A DNA stretch of 11,227 nucleotides, taken from assembly GCA_016185915.1 (NCBI GenBank), contig JACPMP010000039.1, forward strand, positions 1-11,227. The letters run 5' to 3'. Made by a program: the position numbers and the translations under genes. Under the pieces are notes generated by a model. That model did not search any database, was not told the DNA's origin, and saw only the letters and a list, made by a program, of their open reading frames with translations. Of this stretch, positions 1 through 5,961 are shown piece after piece. Within the stretch, counting starts at the first letter, position 1. Every line of letters begins with the position of its first letter. Origin of the DNA: Candidatus Woesearchaeota archaeon. GTDB lineage: Archaea > Nanobdellota > Nanobdellia > Woesearchaeales > GW2011-AR4.

Positions 1-96
1 CAGCAGGTTACTTTTAACGCTAGGTTAAAGCGTACCATAATTGCTTTTGGTCAGCTTCAATTTTGTTTTTAGAATTCTTGATTAATAATATTTACG

Positions 97-123
97 CCAC
101 TGGTGTTGTGGGAACACCAGTGG
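97..123. repeat. Perfect 11-bp hairpin in the intergenic region
   Basis: Arms CCACTGGTGTT (97-107) and AACACCAGTGG (113-123) are perfectly complementary around a 5-base loop, GTGGG. It is the most GC-rich stretch of the first 231 bases. No T-run follows it, so a classical intrinsic terminator is not supported. It could be the 3' end structure of an upstream transcript or a protein-binding palindrome. A weaker 5-bp stem (ACGCT/AGCGT, 17-33) lies upstream. Nothing else is recognisable in 1-196. Confidence 0.6.
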
Positions 124-198
124 AAAGCTCAGCTTCTAAAAAAAGGTTCTTTATGATTTTTTCAAGGTGATTTCATAATAAAAATCAAAGAGGCATAA

Positions 199-210
199 AT
201 TTAAATATAA
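199..210 (+). promoter_or_regulatory. TATA box of the SSB gene
   Basis: The AT-only stretch ATTTAAATATAA is centred about 27 bases before the ATG at 232. That is the usual distance from an archaeal TATA box to the transcription start, so the mRNA is probably leaderless. No Shine-Dalgarno sequence precedes the ATG, which agrees. Confidence 0.6.
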
Positions 211-231
211 ATCAACATAATCCATTCTAAA

Positions 232-645
232 ATGCAGATAAAAGACTTAAAACCGAAACAAGGCAATGTTGACATAATCATTGATGTCGTTGATCTAGGA
301 ATTCCTAGAGAATTTCAAAAATTTGGTAAGCCAGGAAAGGTTGCAACTGCAATTGCAAAGGACGAAACCGGCGACATAAAGCTTACATTGTGGAATGAGG
401 ATATTGAAAGAATTAATGCTGGCGACAAAGTTCACTTAACGAATGGCTATGTAAATGAATGGCAAGGCGAGATGCAGTTGACAACAGGAAGAATGGGCAA
501 GCTTGAAGTTATAGGGAAATCTGATGTAGATTTAAGCAAAGAAACTTCTTCTCCGATAAGAACAAACATTCCAATGGAAAGCGATGAAGAAGAGCTTAAT
601 GTTGAGGAAGAAGATATTGAAGATTCTGATAATGAAGAGATTTAA
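232..645 (+). CDS. Single-OB-fold ssDNA-binding protein (archaeal SSB/SOSS-B-like)
   Basis: This 137-residue protein has one OB-fold (about residues 1-95) followed by a strongly acidic tail (about 117-137, mostly E and D). The pattern 'KDETGDIKLTLWNEDIERINAGDKVHLTN' is broken by the family's usual landmarks: a DETG turn, the TLW strand, and the G-D before 'NGYV'. These match the archaeal RPA/SSB OB-fold of the Sulfolobus SSB type. Such proteins bind single-stranded DNA during replication and repair, and the acidic tail usually recruits partners or competes with DNA. The length is normal for the family. The ATG lies at leaderless spacing from a TATA box. It is a single-gene unit: the next promoter overlaps its stop codon. 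An RNA-binding role cannot be excluded. Confidence 0.85.
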   Translation: MQIKDLKPKQGNVDIIIDVVDLGIPREFQKFGKPGKVATAIAKDETGDIKLTLWNEDIERINAGDKVHLTNGYVNEWQGEMQLTTGRMGKLEVIGKSDVDLSKETSSPIRTNIPMESDEEELNVEEEDIEDSDNEEI

Positions 646-648
646 ATA
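641..648 (+). promoter_or_regulatory. TATA box of the tRNA-like RNA gene
   Basis: TTTAAATA overlaps the SSB stop codon (643-645) and matches the archaeal TATA consensus well. Its centre is about 20 bases before the tRNA-like 5' end at 665 and 25 before 670. A second AT-rich stretch, TATTTTAAA, follows at 654-662 and could give a later start near 682. Confidence 0.5.
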
Positions 649-664
649 GAAAGTATTTTAAACC

Positions 665-855
665 AGAACAGTAGCTCAGACTGGGTATCAAAGCAGGCTT
701 AGCCGAGCTTTCCATCAGGAAAGAGCACACAACTTAAGGTTGGCTAAAACGGCTGAAGACGGTATTTTGAGCAAAGAAATTTGCAATGAAAGTCCGATAC
801 CGTGGAGTAAGCAATTAAGCTTCCACAATCAGGAGTTCAAATCTCCTCTGCCCCA
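665..855 (+). tRNA. Interrupted tRNA-like gene with a ~110-base structured insert; isotype unassigned
   Basis: The 3' end is clearly tRNA-like: T-stem AGGAG (831-835), loop TTCAAAT, CTCCT (843-847), acceptor strand CTGCCCC (848-854), discriminator A855, then a T-run. The 5' end is also tRNA-like: a 7-base strand AGAACAG (665-671), TA, D-stem GCTC (674-677), a D-loop containing CTGGG, and AAGC (691-694). Between them are about 110 extra bases rich in stems: CTTTCC/GGAAAG (708-723), ACGGTAT/ATACCGT (759-765/797-803), GCAAA-GAAA-TTTGC (771-784), GTGG/CCAC (802-805/823-826). AGGCTT (695-700) can pair with GAGCTT (705-710) ending in a U-G wobble, as in group I P1. AATGAAAGTCC (785-795) resembles the J8/7-P7 segment of tRNA group I introns. 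A P6 helix and a consistent anticodon arm could not be found. Alternatives are a BHB intron, a pseudogene, or another tRNA-ended RNA. Confidence 0.5.
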
Positions 856-857
856 TA

Positions 858-863
858 TTTTTT
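858..863 (+). terminator. T-run after the tRNA-like RNA
   Basis: Six T's begin three bases after the discriminator A855. Oligo-T tracts are the usual archaeal termination signal, and this placement supports 855 as close to the RNA 3' end. Confidence 0.5.
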
Positions 864-918
864 AATAATTTTTCCGCAACATTTATTAACGGTTCATTAT
901 TCTTAAAACCAGTTCTAT

Positions 919-923
919 GAGGT
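919..923 (+). promoter_or_regulatory. Shine-Dalgarno of secF
   Basis: GAGGT lies seven to eight bases before the ATG at 930. It fixes this start over the out-of-frame ATG at 917. Most other genes here lack such a site, so secF probably has a leadered mRNA. Confidence 0.55.
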
Positions 924-929
924 TATTTT

Positions 930-1874
930 ATGGAGCAACAGAATACTCAATTAAAGAAACCAATAAAGCAAATTTTATTTGAAATTTACGATAAAAAGTA
1001 TAAGCTATTACTCATCATTCCGTTCTTAATGTTATTACTTGCATTAGCACAAATAGGCTATCAATTTTACAAAACTGGAGATTTCATAAAAAGAGATGTG
1101 TCCTTAAAAGGGGGCGTAACTGTAACAATACCATTTGATAAAAATATTGATATAAACCAGATTGAAAAACAGATTTCTTCTCAATTTCCCAGAAATGACA
1201 TTGCTGTTAGAACCTTAAGAAGCGCAGGAGCTGTTGTTGGAATTATAGTAGAGGCAGATATCAATGGAAATGACAAAACAGAAGTCCAAAATTTTTTAAA
1301 TGCAATAGAAACATCATTAAAGGCTGATTTAAGCAAAGTTGATTACGGCATTGAGATTATTGGCTCTTCTTTAGGGGCAAGCTTTTTTAAAGAGTCATTA
1401 ATTGCATTAGCAGTTGCATTCTTGTTTATGGGTTTAGTTGTTTTGATTTACTTTAGAACATTTATACCAAGCATAGCAGTAATCCTGGCTGCTTTCTCTG
1501 ACATGGTTGTTGCATTAGCAGTCATAAACTTGCTTGATGTCAGAATCGGCACTGCTGGAATTGCAGCTTTTCTTATGCTGATTGGTTATTCTGTCGATAC
1601 TGACATATTACTAACTGTTAGGGTATTAAAAAGAAAAGAAGGAACTGTAATGGACAGGATTATAAGCTCGATTAAAACAGGAATGACAATGACAGTCACA
1701 GCAATAATCTCCACAATTGTTGCACTCGCTGTTACCCAGTCAGAAATCATAAAGCAGATTATGCTCATCTTGCTAATCGGCTTGATAGCAGACATATTCA
1801 ACACATGGATACAAAATGTCGGTTTGTTGAGAATTTACATTGAGAGAAAAGCAAAGAAAGGGATTGTAATATGA
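930..1874 (+). CDS. secF: Protein translocase subunit SecF (archaeal type)
   Basis: SecF forms a membrane complex with SecD that assists protein export through SecYEG on the extracytoplasmic side. In bacteria it uses the proton gradient; in archaea the energy source is less clear. The 314-residue protein shows TM1 (about 25-46), an external domain with the 'SLKGG' motif (58-62), 'GSSLG' (145-149), and five more TMs (about 155-175, 181-199, 205-228, 252-269, 273-292). The RND-type signature 'LIGYSVDTDILL' (217-228) is characteristic of archaeal SecF; its aspartates D223 and D225 sit in TM4. Length and topology are complete. A Shine-Dalgarno (919-923) supports the start. secD follows after a 215-base gap, unusually wide for a pair whose products work together. 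Confidence 0.93.
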   Translation: MEQQNTQLKKPIKQILFEIYDKKYKLLLIIPFLMLLLALAQIGYQFYKTGDFIKRDVSLKGGVTVTIPFDKNIDINQIEKQISSQFPRNDIAVRTLRSAGAVVGIIVEADINGNDKTEVQNFLNAIETSLKADLSKVDYGIEIIGSSLGASFFKESLIALAVAFLFMGLVVLIYFRTFIPSIAVILAAFSDMVVALAVINLLDVRIGTAGIAAFLMLIGYSVDTDILLTVRVLKRKEGTVMDRIISSIKTGMTMTVTAIISTIVALAVTQSEIIKQIMLILLIGLIADIFNTWIQNVGLLRIYIERKAKKGIVI

Positions 1875-1906
1875 ATTATAAAAAATACAATAAAAAACAA
1901 CAATAA
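1871..1906 (+). pseudogene. 12-codon mini-ORF starting like SecD, overlapping the secF stop
   Basis: An ATG overlaps the secF TGA (ATGA, the classic coupling overlap) and opens a frame reading MNYKKYNKKQQ then stop. The real SecD begins MNYKAKKLITN, so the first four residues match and the next few are similarly lysine-rich. This may be a remnant of an ancestral secD start translationally coupled to secF, later displaced. A short leader peptide, or chance in AT-rich DNA, are the alternatives. Confidence 0.25.
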
Positions 1907-1910
1907 AAAA

Positions 1911-1953
1911 TTCAACAATCCCGAGAACGACCTTTTAATGTAATTGTGTTGAA
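1911..1953. repeat. Inverted repeat in the secF-secD gap
   Basis: TTCAACAAT (1911-1919) pairs with ATTGTGTTGAA (1943-1953), with a two-base TG bulge in the right arm. The rest of the 215-base gap is AT-rich and shows no further gene. A weak TATA-like TTACATATAC (2046-2055) lies about 40 bases before secD. Confidence 0.35.
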
Positions 1954-2089
1954 GGTAACCCGTTTGTGATGGTTGTTTAAAAAATTAATGTAAGAAATAA
2001 AAAATGCGTTATGTCAGATAAAAATCAGTCATAAACAAATCATGCTTACATATACAAAAACATAACAAAATTAACAATGTAAAAATAAT

Positions 2090-3817
2090 ATGAACTACAA
2101 AGCCAAAAAATTAATAACAAACTGGAGAATAATTTTGTTGGCAGTATTTATCATAATTTCAGTTGTAGCGATTCATCCTTCGCTGAACAATGGAGTTGCA
2201 ATAAGAAGCATTTCAACAAACAGCTCAGCAAGCATTGCTGGAATTCCACAACCTAAGCCAAATGTCCAGCCAGTTGCAAGAGAAAGAATAATCTCAATCA
2301 ATAATAAGCCAATTGATGATGCGGAAGAATATTATAAATATATTTCAAATTTACCTTCTAACATAACTATACAAATCAAAACAACAAAGGGGGCATACAG
2401 GCTGACAACAAGAGAGAAATTTGAAACTATACAATTGAATGAAACAGAAGAAAAAACAATAACTGAAACAATACAAAAAAATACGACAATAAATGGCACA
2501 AATCAAATTGTCAATGAAACAATAACAAAAACAGTAATTGTTCCTAAAACCAAACAAATAAGCTTAGGAACTGAGGATTTGGGATTAAGGGTTTACGAAG
2601 CACCTAAGACAAATATAAGGAAGGGCCTTGATTTGCAAGGCGGCACAAGGGTTCTTTTGCAGCCCGAAGTTAAATTAAACCCATTTGATTTAAGCATTTT
2701 AATTGACAACATGAAGGAACGCCTTAATGTCTATGGGTTAAGCGACATTGTAATAAGGGATGCAAATGATTTAGTTGGCAATCAATATATTGTTGTTGAG
2801 ATTGCAGGAGCAACAGAAGAAGAGATTAAGGATTTATTAGCAAAGCAAGGAAAATTTGAAGCAAAGATAGGTAATAACTCTGTTTTTAGAGGAGGTCAGG
2901 ATATTGTCTATGTTGCAAGAAGCGCAAACGAAGCAGGCATTGACCCAAGCGCTGGATGTACTCCATCTGGCTCGCAATGGTTCTGCAGATTTAGATTCAG
3001 TATAACTTTAAGCCAAGATGCTGCTCAAAGACAAGCAGATGCAACTAAGGACTTAACTGTTGTTTATGACTCAGTTTCAGGAAGAAGCGATTATTTAAGC
3101 GAGAAATTAGAGCTTCATTTAGATGATAAAAAAGTTGATGAGTTAAACATAGGAGCTGATTTAAAAGGGCAAGCTGTGACTCAAATTTCTATCTCAGGCT
3201 CTGGAGTTGGAGCAAATCAGCAGGAAGCAGTATTTGATTCATTACAGAATATGAAAAGGCTGCAGACAATCCTTATAACTGGCTCATTGCCTGTAAAGCT
3301 AAATATTGTGAAAACAGATGCAATATCTCCGGTATTGGGGGAAGGGTTTGTTAAAAATTCCATGATTATGTCATTGTTTGCAATAATTGCGGTCGCTATT
3401 GTAATAGGTATAAGATACTGGAAATTAATGATAGCAATTCCCATATTGATTACAATGCTTTCCGAGGTTATTATATTATTAGGGGTTGCTGCGTTTATTG
3501 GCTGGAATATAGACATGGCTGCAATTGCAGGCATTTTAGTAGCAATTGGCACAGGCGTAGACGACCAGATTGTTATAACTGATGAAACATTAAAAGGCGA
3601 AACTGCAACTATTTATAATTGGAAAGAAAAAGTAAAGAGGGCATTTTTAATAATCATGCTTGCCTACTTTACTGTTGTTGTTGCCATGATTCCGTTGATT
3701 TTTGCAGGAGCCGGATTATTGAAGGGCTTTGCGATAACTACAATAATTGGGGTCACAATAGGAGTTTTCATCACAAGACCTGCTTACTCTTCTTTTGTTG
3801 AGATAATGTTGAAGTGA
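2090..3817 (+). CDS. secD: Protein translocase subunit SecD with an N-terminal PDZ-like insertion
   Basis: SecD is the larger partner of SecF in the Sec accessory complex. Its external domain is thought to hold and release translocating chains. The 575-residue protein has TM1 (about 12-28), then a region (about 33-106) that reads like a PDZ domain: 'SSASIAGI', 'RIISINNKPI', 'YYKYI', and 'IQIKTTKG'. A Thr/Asn-rich linker follows (110-160), then the SecD signature 'GLDLQGGTRVLL' (179-190), 'MKERLNVYGL', and five C-terminal TMs (about 423-562) with 'GTGVDDQIVITDE' (487-499) in the RND-like fold. Two cysteines (C290, C299) sit in the external domain. No Shine-Dalgarno precedes the ATG, and upstream in-frame extension is not evident. 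The PDZ call is by pattern only; the SecD identity is firm. Confidence 0.92.
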   Translation: MNYKAKKLITNWRIILLAVFIIISVVAIHPSLNNGVAIRSISTNSSASIAGIPQPKPNVQPVARERIISINNKPIDDAEEYYKYISNLPSNITIQIKTTKGAYRLTTREKFETIQLNETEEKTITETIQKNTTINGTNQIVNETITKTVIVPKTKQISLGTEDLGLRVYEAPKTNIRKGLDLQGGTRVLLQPEVKLNPFDLSILIDNMKERLNVYGLSDIVIRDANDLVGNQYIVVEIAGATEEEIKDLLAKQGKFEAKIGNNSVFRGGQDIVYVARSANEAGIDPSAGCTPSGSQWFCRFRFSITLSQDAAQRQADATKDLTVVYDSVSGRSDYLSEKLELHLDDKKVDELNIGADLKGQAVTQISISGSGVGANQQEAVFDSLQNMKRLQTILITGSLPVKLNIVKTDAISPVLGEGFVKNSMIMSLFAIIAVAIVIGIRYWKLMIAIPILITMLSEVIILLGVAAFIGWNIDMAAIAGILVAIGTGVDDQIVITDETLKGETATIYNWKEKVKRAFLIIMLAYFTVVVAMIPLIFAGAGLLKGFAITTIIGVTIGVFITRPAYSSFVEIMLK

Positions 3818-3921
3818 TTTTGATTAAGGTAAAGGATTCCTAGGAAATTTAACAGTCTGGGGCAGAAAATAAATTTATTAGACGAATGATTAGGACTTTA
3901 ATTTTGAGAAATAAAAAGATA

Positions 3922-3931
3922 ATATTTATAA
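3922..3931 (+). promoter_or_regulatory. TATA box of the cysteine-repeat lipoprotein gene
   Basis: ATATTTATAA is centred about 28 bases upstream of the ATG at 3955, fitting a leaderless transcript. Upstream, in 3818-3921, a small palindrome TTCCTAGGAA (3837-3846) is the only other structure. Confidence 0.55.
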
Positions 3932-3954
3932 AGTTGTAAAATAAAGTTTATTGC

Positions 3955-4701
3955 ATGAGTCTCAATCGTGTCAAAATTTTAATAGTTTTTCTTTTACTTC
4001 TTATAACACTCAGTAATTGCGGAAAGAAGGATGTTTCTGTAACTTATACTTCTTCTTGTGATAAGCTATTCAGCGATAATGAAGCTAATAAATATGCATG
4101 TTACTCTACATTAGCTATAAGCAAAAAGGATGTAACTGTTTGTGATAAGATTCCCGAGGGAAAATCTTCTAGAGATTCGTGGAAACAAACATGGAAAGAT
4201 GGCTGTTACAGTAAAGTAGCTAGTGCGTTAAAAGATAAATCAATTTGTGAAAAGATTAAAACTCAGTTAGATAAAGATAATTGCTATAAAGATGTAGTCA
4301 CAACAGAAAAAAGTTCTGACCGACCAAAGAATGAGGATGATACATCAATTTTTGGTATCTCCAACCAAGACGTTAAATTCTTTGATACTGCTGTTAAAAA
4401 TCAAGATGTCTTAACCTGTGATAAAATTAAAAGTTTCAGCTTGAAGGGTTCATGCTACAAAAATATTTCTGTAGAGAAAGGCGACCTATTAATGTGTGAT
4501 AAGATTGAAAGCTCGGAGTATAAAGAATTATGCTATAGTGATATTGGAGTAAGAAAAAAAGATATTTCTATATGCAACATGATTCTAGATCAAGATTCAA
4601 AGTACGAGTGCAATGCTGTCATTAAGAACGATATTAAGCTTTGTGATAAGATAATAAAGACAGGTTACAGAGAATCATGCTTTGCTAGAATAACTTCTTG
4701 A
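3955..4701 (+). CDS. Secreted lipoprotein with seven cysteine-pair repeats, function unknown
   Basis: The 248-residue protein starts with a signal peptide (hydrophobic core about 8-19, 'ILIVFLLLLITL') ending in LSNC with C22, a lipobox-like site, so it is probably anchored outside the membrane. The mature part holds 14 further cysteines in seven units of the form C-D-K-I-x(9-15)-C-Y, joined by short spacers often reading K-K-D-(I/V)-S/T-(V/I)-C. The units begin near C35, C63, C98, C154, C180, C206 and C228; between the third and fourth lies a longer linker (about 113-145). The regular pairing suggests one disulfide per unit, giving an elongated stable repeat. Helical repeats are likely from the spacing, but no fold is recognised. 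It has its own TATA box and no operon partner. A role in cell-surface contact is conceivable but only a guess. Confidence 0.7.
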   Translation: MSLNRVKILIVFLLLLITLSNCGKKDVSVTYTSSCDKLFSDNEANKYACYSTLAISKKDVTVCDKIPEGKSSRDSWKQTWKDGCYSKVASALKDKSICEKIKTQLDKDNCYKDVVTTEKSSDRPKNEDDTSIFGISNQDVKFFDTAVKNQDVLTCDKIKSFSLKGSCYKNISVEKGDLLMCDKIESSEYKELCYSDIGVRKKDISICNMILDQDSKYECNAVIKNDIKLCDKIIKTGYRESCFARITS

Positions 4702-4718
4702 ATGAAAAAATCTCATTC
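4700..4718. terminator. Weak hairpin at the end of the lipoprotein gene
   Basis: GAATGA (4700-4705) and TCATTC (4713-4718) pair around the loop AAAAATC, directly at the stop codon. There is no long T-run, so its role in termination is uncertain. The following 70 bases show nothing recognisable. Confidence 0.25.
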
Positions 4719-4789
4719 ACCTTTCACCACATCAATAAACCTATAAATCATTCTTGCAAATCGTCAATTTCTTTATACGCAATCAATAG

Positions 4790-4841
4790 TCTTATATATA
4801 AGATACATCTTATCTATCTTTTAAACAAGATATTGAGGTGA
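4790..4841 (+). promoter_or_regulatory. Promoter, palindromic operator and Shine-Dalgarno of the AbrB/PIN operon
   Basis: TCTTATATATAAGA (4790-4803) is a perfect 14-base palindrome containing the TATA box. It overlaps a second inverted repeat, AAGATACATCTT (4800-4811, AAGAT/ATCTT arms), and ATCTT recurs at 4816-4820. A TATA centre near 4797 predicts a start near 4822, leaving a short leader with the Shine-Dalgarno GAGGTGA (4835-4841) five bases before the ATG. Palindromes over the TATA box fit autorepression by the dimeric AbrB antitoxin, as known for many such operons. Confidence 0.5.
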
Positions 4842-4846
4842 ATTAA

Positions 4847-5110
4847 ATGACTGAAATAATTGAAATGGGAAAAATTAGCTCAAGAGGGCAAATAGCAATT
4901 CCCTCAGACATTAGAAGGGAAATGGACTTAAAAGAAGGGGAAAAGGTATTATTCTTGTTTGAAGAAGATACCTTATTAATCAAAAAAGTATCTATAAATA
5001 CATTTGAGGAAATAACTAGACCTCTAAGAGAGGCAGCTAAAAAAGCCGGAATCAAAGAGAGTGATGTTCCAGAAATAGTCCACCGCTTTAGAGCTAAAAA
5101 GAAAAAATGA
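4847..5110 (+). CDS. AbrB/SpoVT-type antitoxin (VapB-like)
   Basis: This 87-residue protein begins with a swapped-hairpin AbrB DNA-binding domain (about residues 6-48): 'SSRGQIAIPSDIRREMDLKEGEKVLFLFEEDTLLI' is interrupted by the expected G-Q-(I/V)-x-I-P core and the basic R-R pair. The C-terminal part (about 52-87) is a charged tail, ending in a lysine run, that would wrap and inhibit the toxin. The stop overlaps the PIN gene start by four bases (ATGA), typical of antitoxin-toxin pairs. As a dimer it likely also represses its own promoter, where palindromes are visible. The preceding Shine-Dalgarno fixes the start. A plain AbrB-type regulator without toxin inhibition is the less likely alternative. 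Confidence 0.82.
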   Translation: MTEIIEMGKISSRGQIAIPSDIRREMDLKEGEKVLFLFEEDTLLIKKVSINTFEEITRPLREAAKKAGIKESDVPEIVHRFRAKKKK

Positions 5111-5535
5111 AGATTACAGCAGATACAAATATTCTCATTTCAGCTACATTTTGGTATGGAGATTCTTTCAAGATTATCAAACTTGTAGAAAGAAAAATAA
5201 TTAATCTGATTCTATCAAAAAATATAATACAGGAGTATAGTGAAGTATTAAAGTACGATGAACTCCAGAGCAAAATTAAAAATAAAAATCTTTACACGAG
5301 ATATACTTTGCAAAAGATAATATCTTTTTCAGAAATTATAGAACCTAAAGAGAAAGTCAATATTATTATGGAAGATACTGATGATAATAAAGTTTTAGAA
5401 TGTGCAAAAGAAGGAAAGGCGGAGTACATCATCACTAATGATAACCATTTGCTAAAGTTAAAAGAGTTTGGAGGAATAAAGATAATAACTCCAGCTGAAT
5501 TCTTAAGACTGATAAAAAATATAAAAATATTATAA
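5107..5535 (+). CDS. PIN-domain ribonuclease toxin (VapC-like, PIN_3 type)
   Basis: The 142-residue protein is one PIN domain from end to end. The acidic residues that bind divalent metal are in place: D6 in 'ADTNIL', E43 in 'IQEYSEVL', D92 or D93 in 'DTDDNKVLECA', and D112 in 'ITNDNHLL'. The N-terminal 'TNILISA' and the 'ITPAEFL' end are typical of the 'putative toxin component, PIN family' group. Members cut RNA, often tRNA or rRNA, when the antitoxin is lost; the target here is unknown. It overlaps the antitoxin gene by ATGA, so the two are translationally coupled. All catalytic positions are intact, so it is probably active. Confidence 0.85.
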   Translation: MKITADTNILISATFWYGDSFKIIKLVERKIINLILSKNIIQEYSEVLKYDELQSKIKNKNLYTRYTLQKIISFSEIIEPKEKVNIIMEDTDDNKVLECAKEGKAEYIITNDNHLLKLKEFGGIKIITPAEFLRLIKNIKIL

Positions 5536-5550
5536 CAAATCCAAAAATCA

Positions 5551-5561
5551 ATAAATATAAA
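5551..5561 (+). promoter_or_regulatory. TATA box of the paired small transporter genes
   Basis: ATAAATATAAA is centred about 30 bases before the ATG at 5586, implying a leaderless or nearly leaderless transcript for the transporter pair. Confidence 0.5.
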
Positions 5562-5585
5562 AATACTCTTCTTTTTAATCTTAAA

Positions 5586-5960
5586 ATGACAACCAAACTA
5601 TGGGCTGCATTGCTTGTTCTGTTTACTACATTATTGACTTCTTCGGCACAGATTCTTTGGAAGAAGGGCTCTGCAACTTTAAATTTTGATATTTTAGGTA
5701 TCCTCACAAATTATTATCTTATTAGTGGAATTCTTCTTTATGTTATTGGCGGTATTTTGTTAATTATAGCATTTAGAGGGGGTGAAGTTTCGGTTTTATA
5801 CCCAATAATCGCTACAAGCTATGTATGGGTTAGTTTGTTAAGTGTTAAATTTTTAGGAGAAACTATGAATAAATTCAAATGGGCTGGAGTAGCAGCTATA
5901 ATCATAGGCATTATTTTAATTGGTTATGGCAGCAAAGACCGCATCCCGGGAGCTTTATAA
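5586..5960 (+). CDS. Small 4-TM DMT/SMR-type transporter, subunit 1 of a tandem pair
   Basis: At 124 residues with four predicted TMs (about 5-24, 44-63, 71-90, 98-116) this is a half-size member of the drug/metabolite transporter superfamily, as in SMR and ArnE/ArnF-like proteins. TM1 carries 'SSAQILWKKGS', where larger family members often have a charged or polar face. The GG-x-x-SVLYP motif and 'SLLSVKFLGE' mark the family. Proteins of this size work as dimers. The next gene encodes a close homologue two bases later, so a heterodimer with opposed orientation is the likely assembly. Substrate is unknown; cationic drugs, polyamines, or lipid-linked sugars are all handled by relatives. A short polar tail (SKDRIPGAL) is absent from its partner. 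Confidence 0.78.
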   Translation: MTTKLWAALLVLFTTLLTSSAQILWKKGSATLNFDILGILTNYYLISGILLYVIGGILLIIAFRGGEVSVLYPIIATSYVWVSLLSVKFLGETMNKFKWAGVAAIIIGIILIGYGSKDRIPGAL

Positions 5961-5961
5961 A

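Noticed and set aside
1..72. Open plus-strand frame of 23 codons reaching a TAG at the window start
   Set aside because: It could be the end of an upstream gene, but 23 codons with no recognisable motif are too few to support a call.
712..714. CCA after GAGCTT read as a tRNA-Trp anticodon with a guide-RNA intron
   Set aside because: It needs an overlong D-arm region and an eight-base variable loop, position 37 would be T, and no box C/D pair is present in the insert.
753..791. CTGAAGA followed by GAAA, as in a hammerhead ribozyme core
   Set aside because: The bases between do not form the required stem II closing onto both motifs, and no fitting cleavage site or stems I and III are seen.
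665..855. RNase P RNA or SRP RNA
   Set aside because: AAAGTCC alone recalls RNase P, but the other conserved regions (such as ACAGAA near the 3' end) and the SRP helix 8 motif are missing, while a T-arm is clear.
1586..1804. Minus-strand open frame inside secF
   Set aside because: It lies wholly antisense to a well-supported gene and its hydrophobic translation mirrors the SecF TM codons.
3217..3552. Minus-strand open frame inside secD
   Set aside because: Antisense to conserved SecD TM segments, with no promoter or recognisable domain.
3859..3865. GGGGCAG, the exact partner for the tRNA-like 3' acceptor strand, as a split-tRNA 5' half
   Set aside because: It is followed by AAAATAAATTT and no D-arm, so it cannot be a tRNA 5' half; a chance match.
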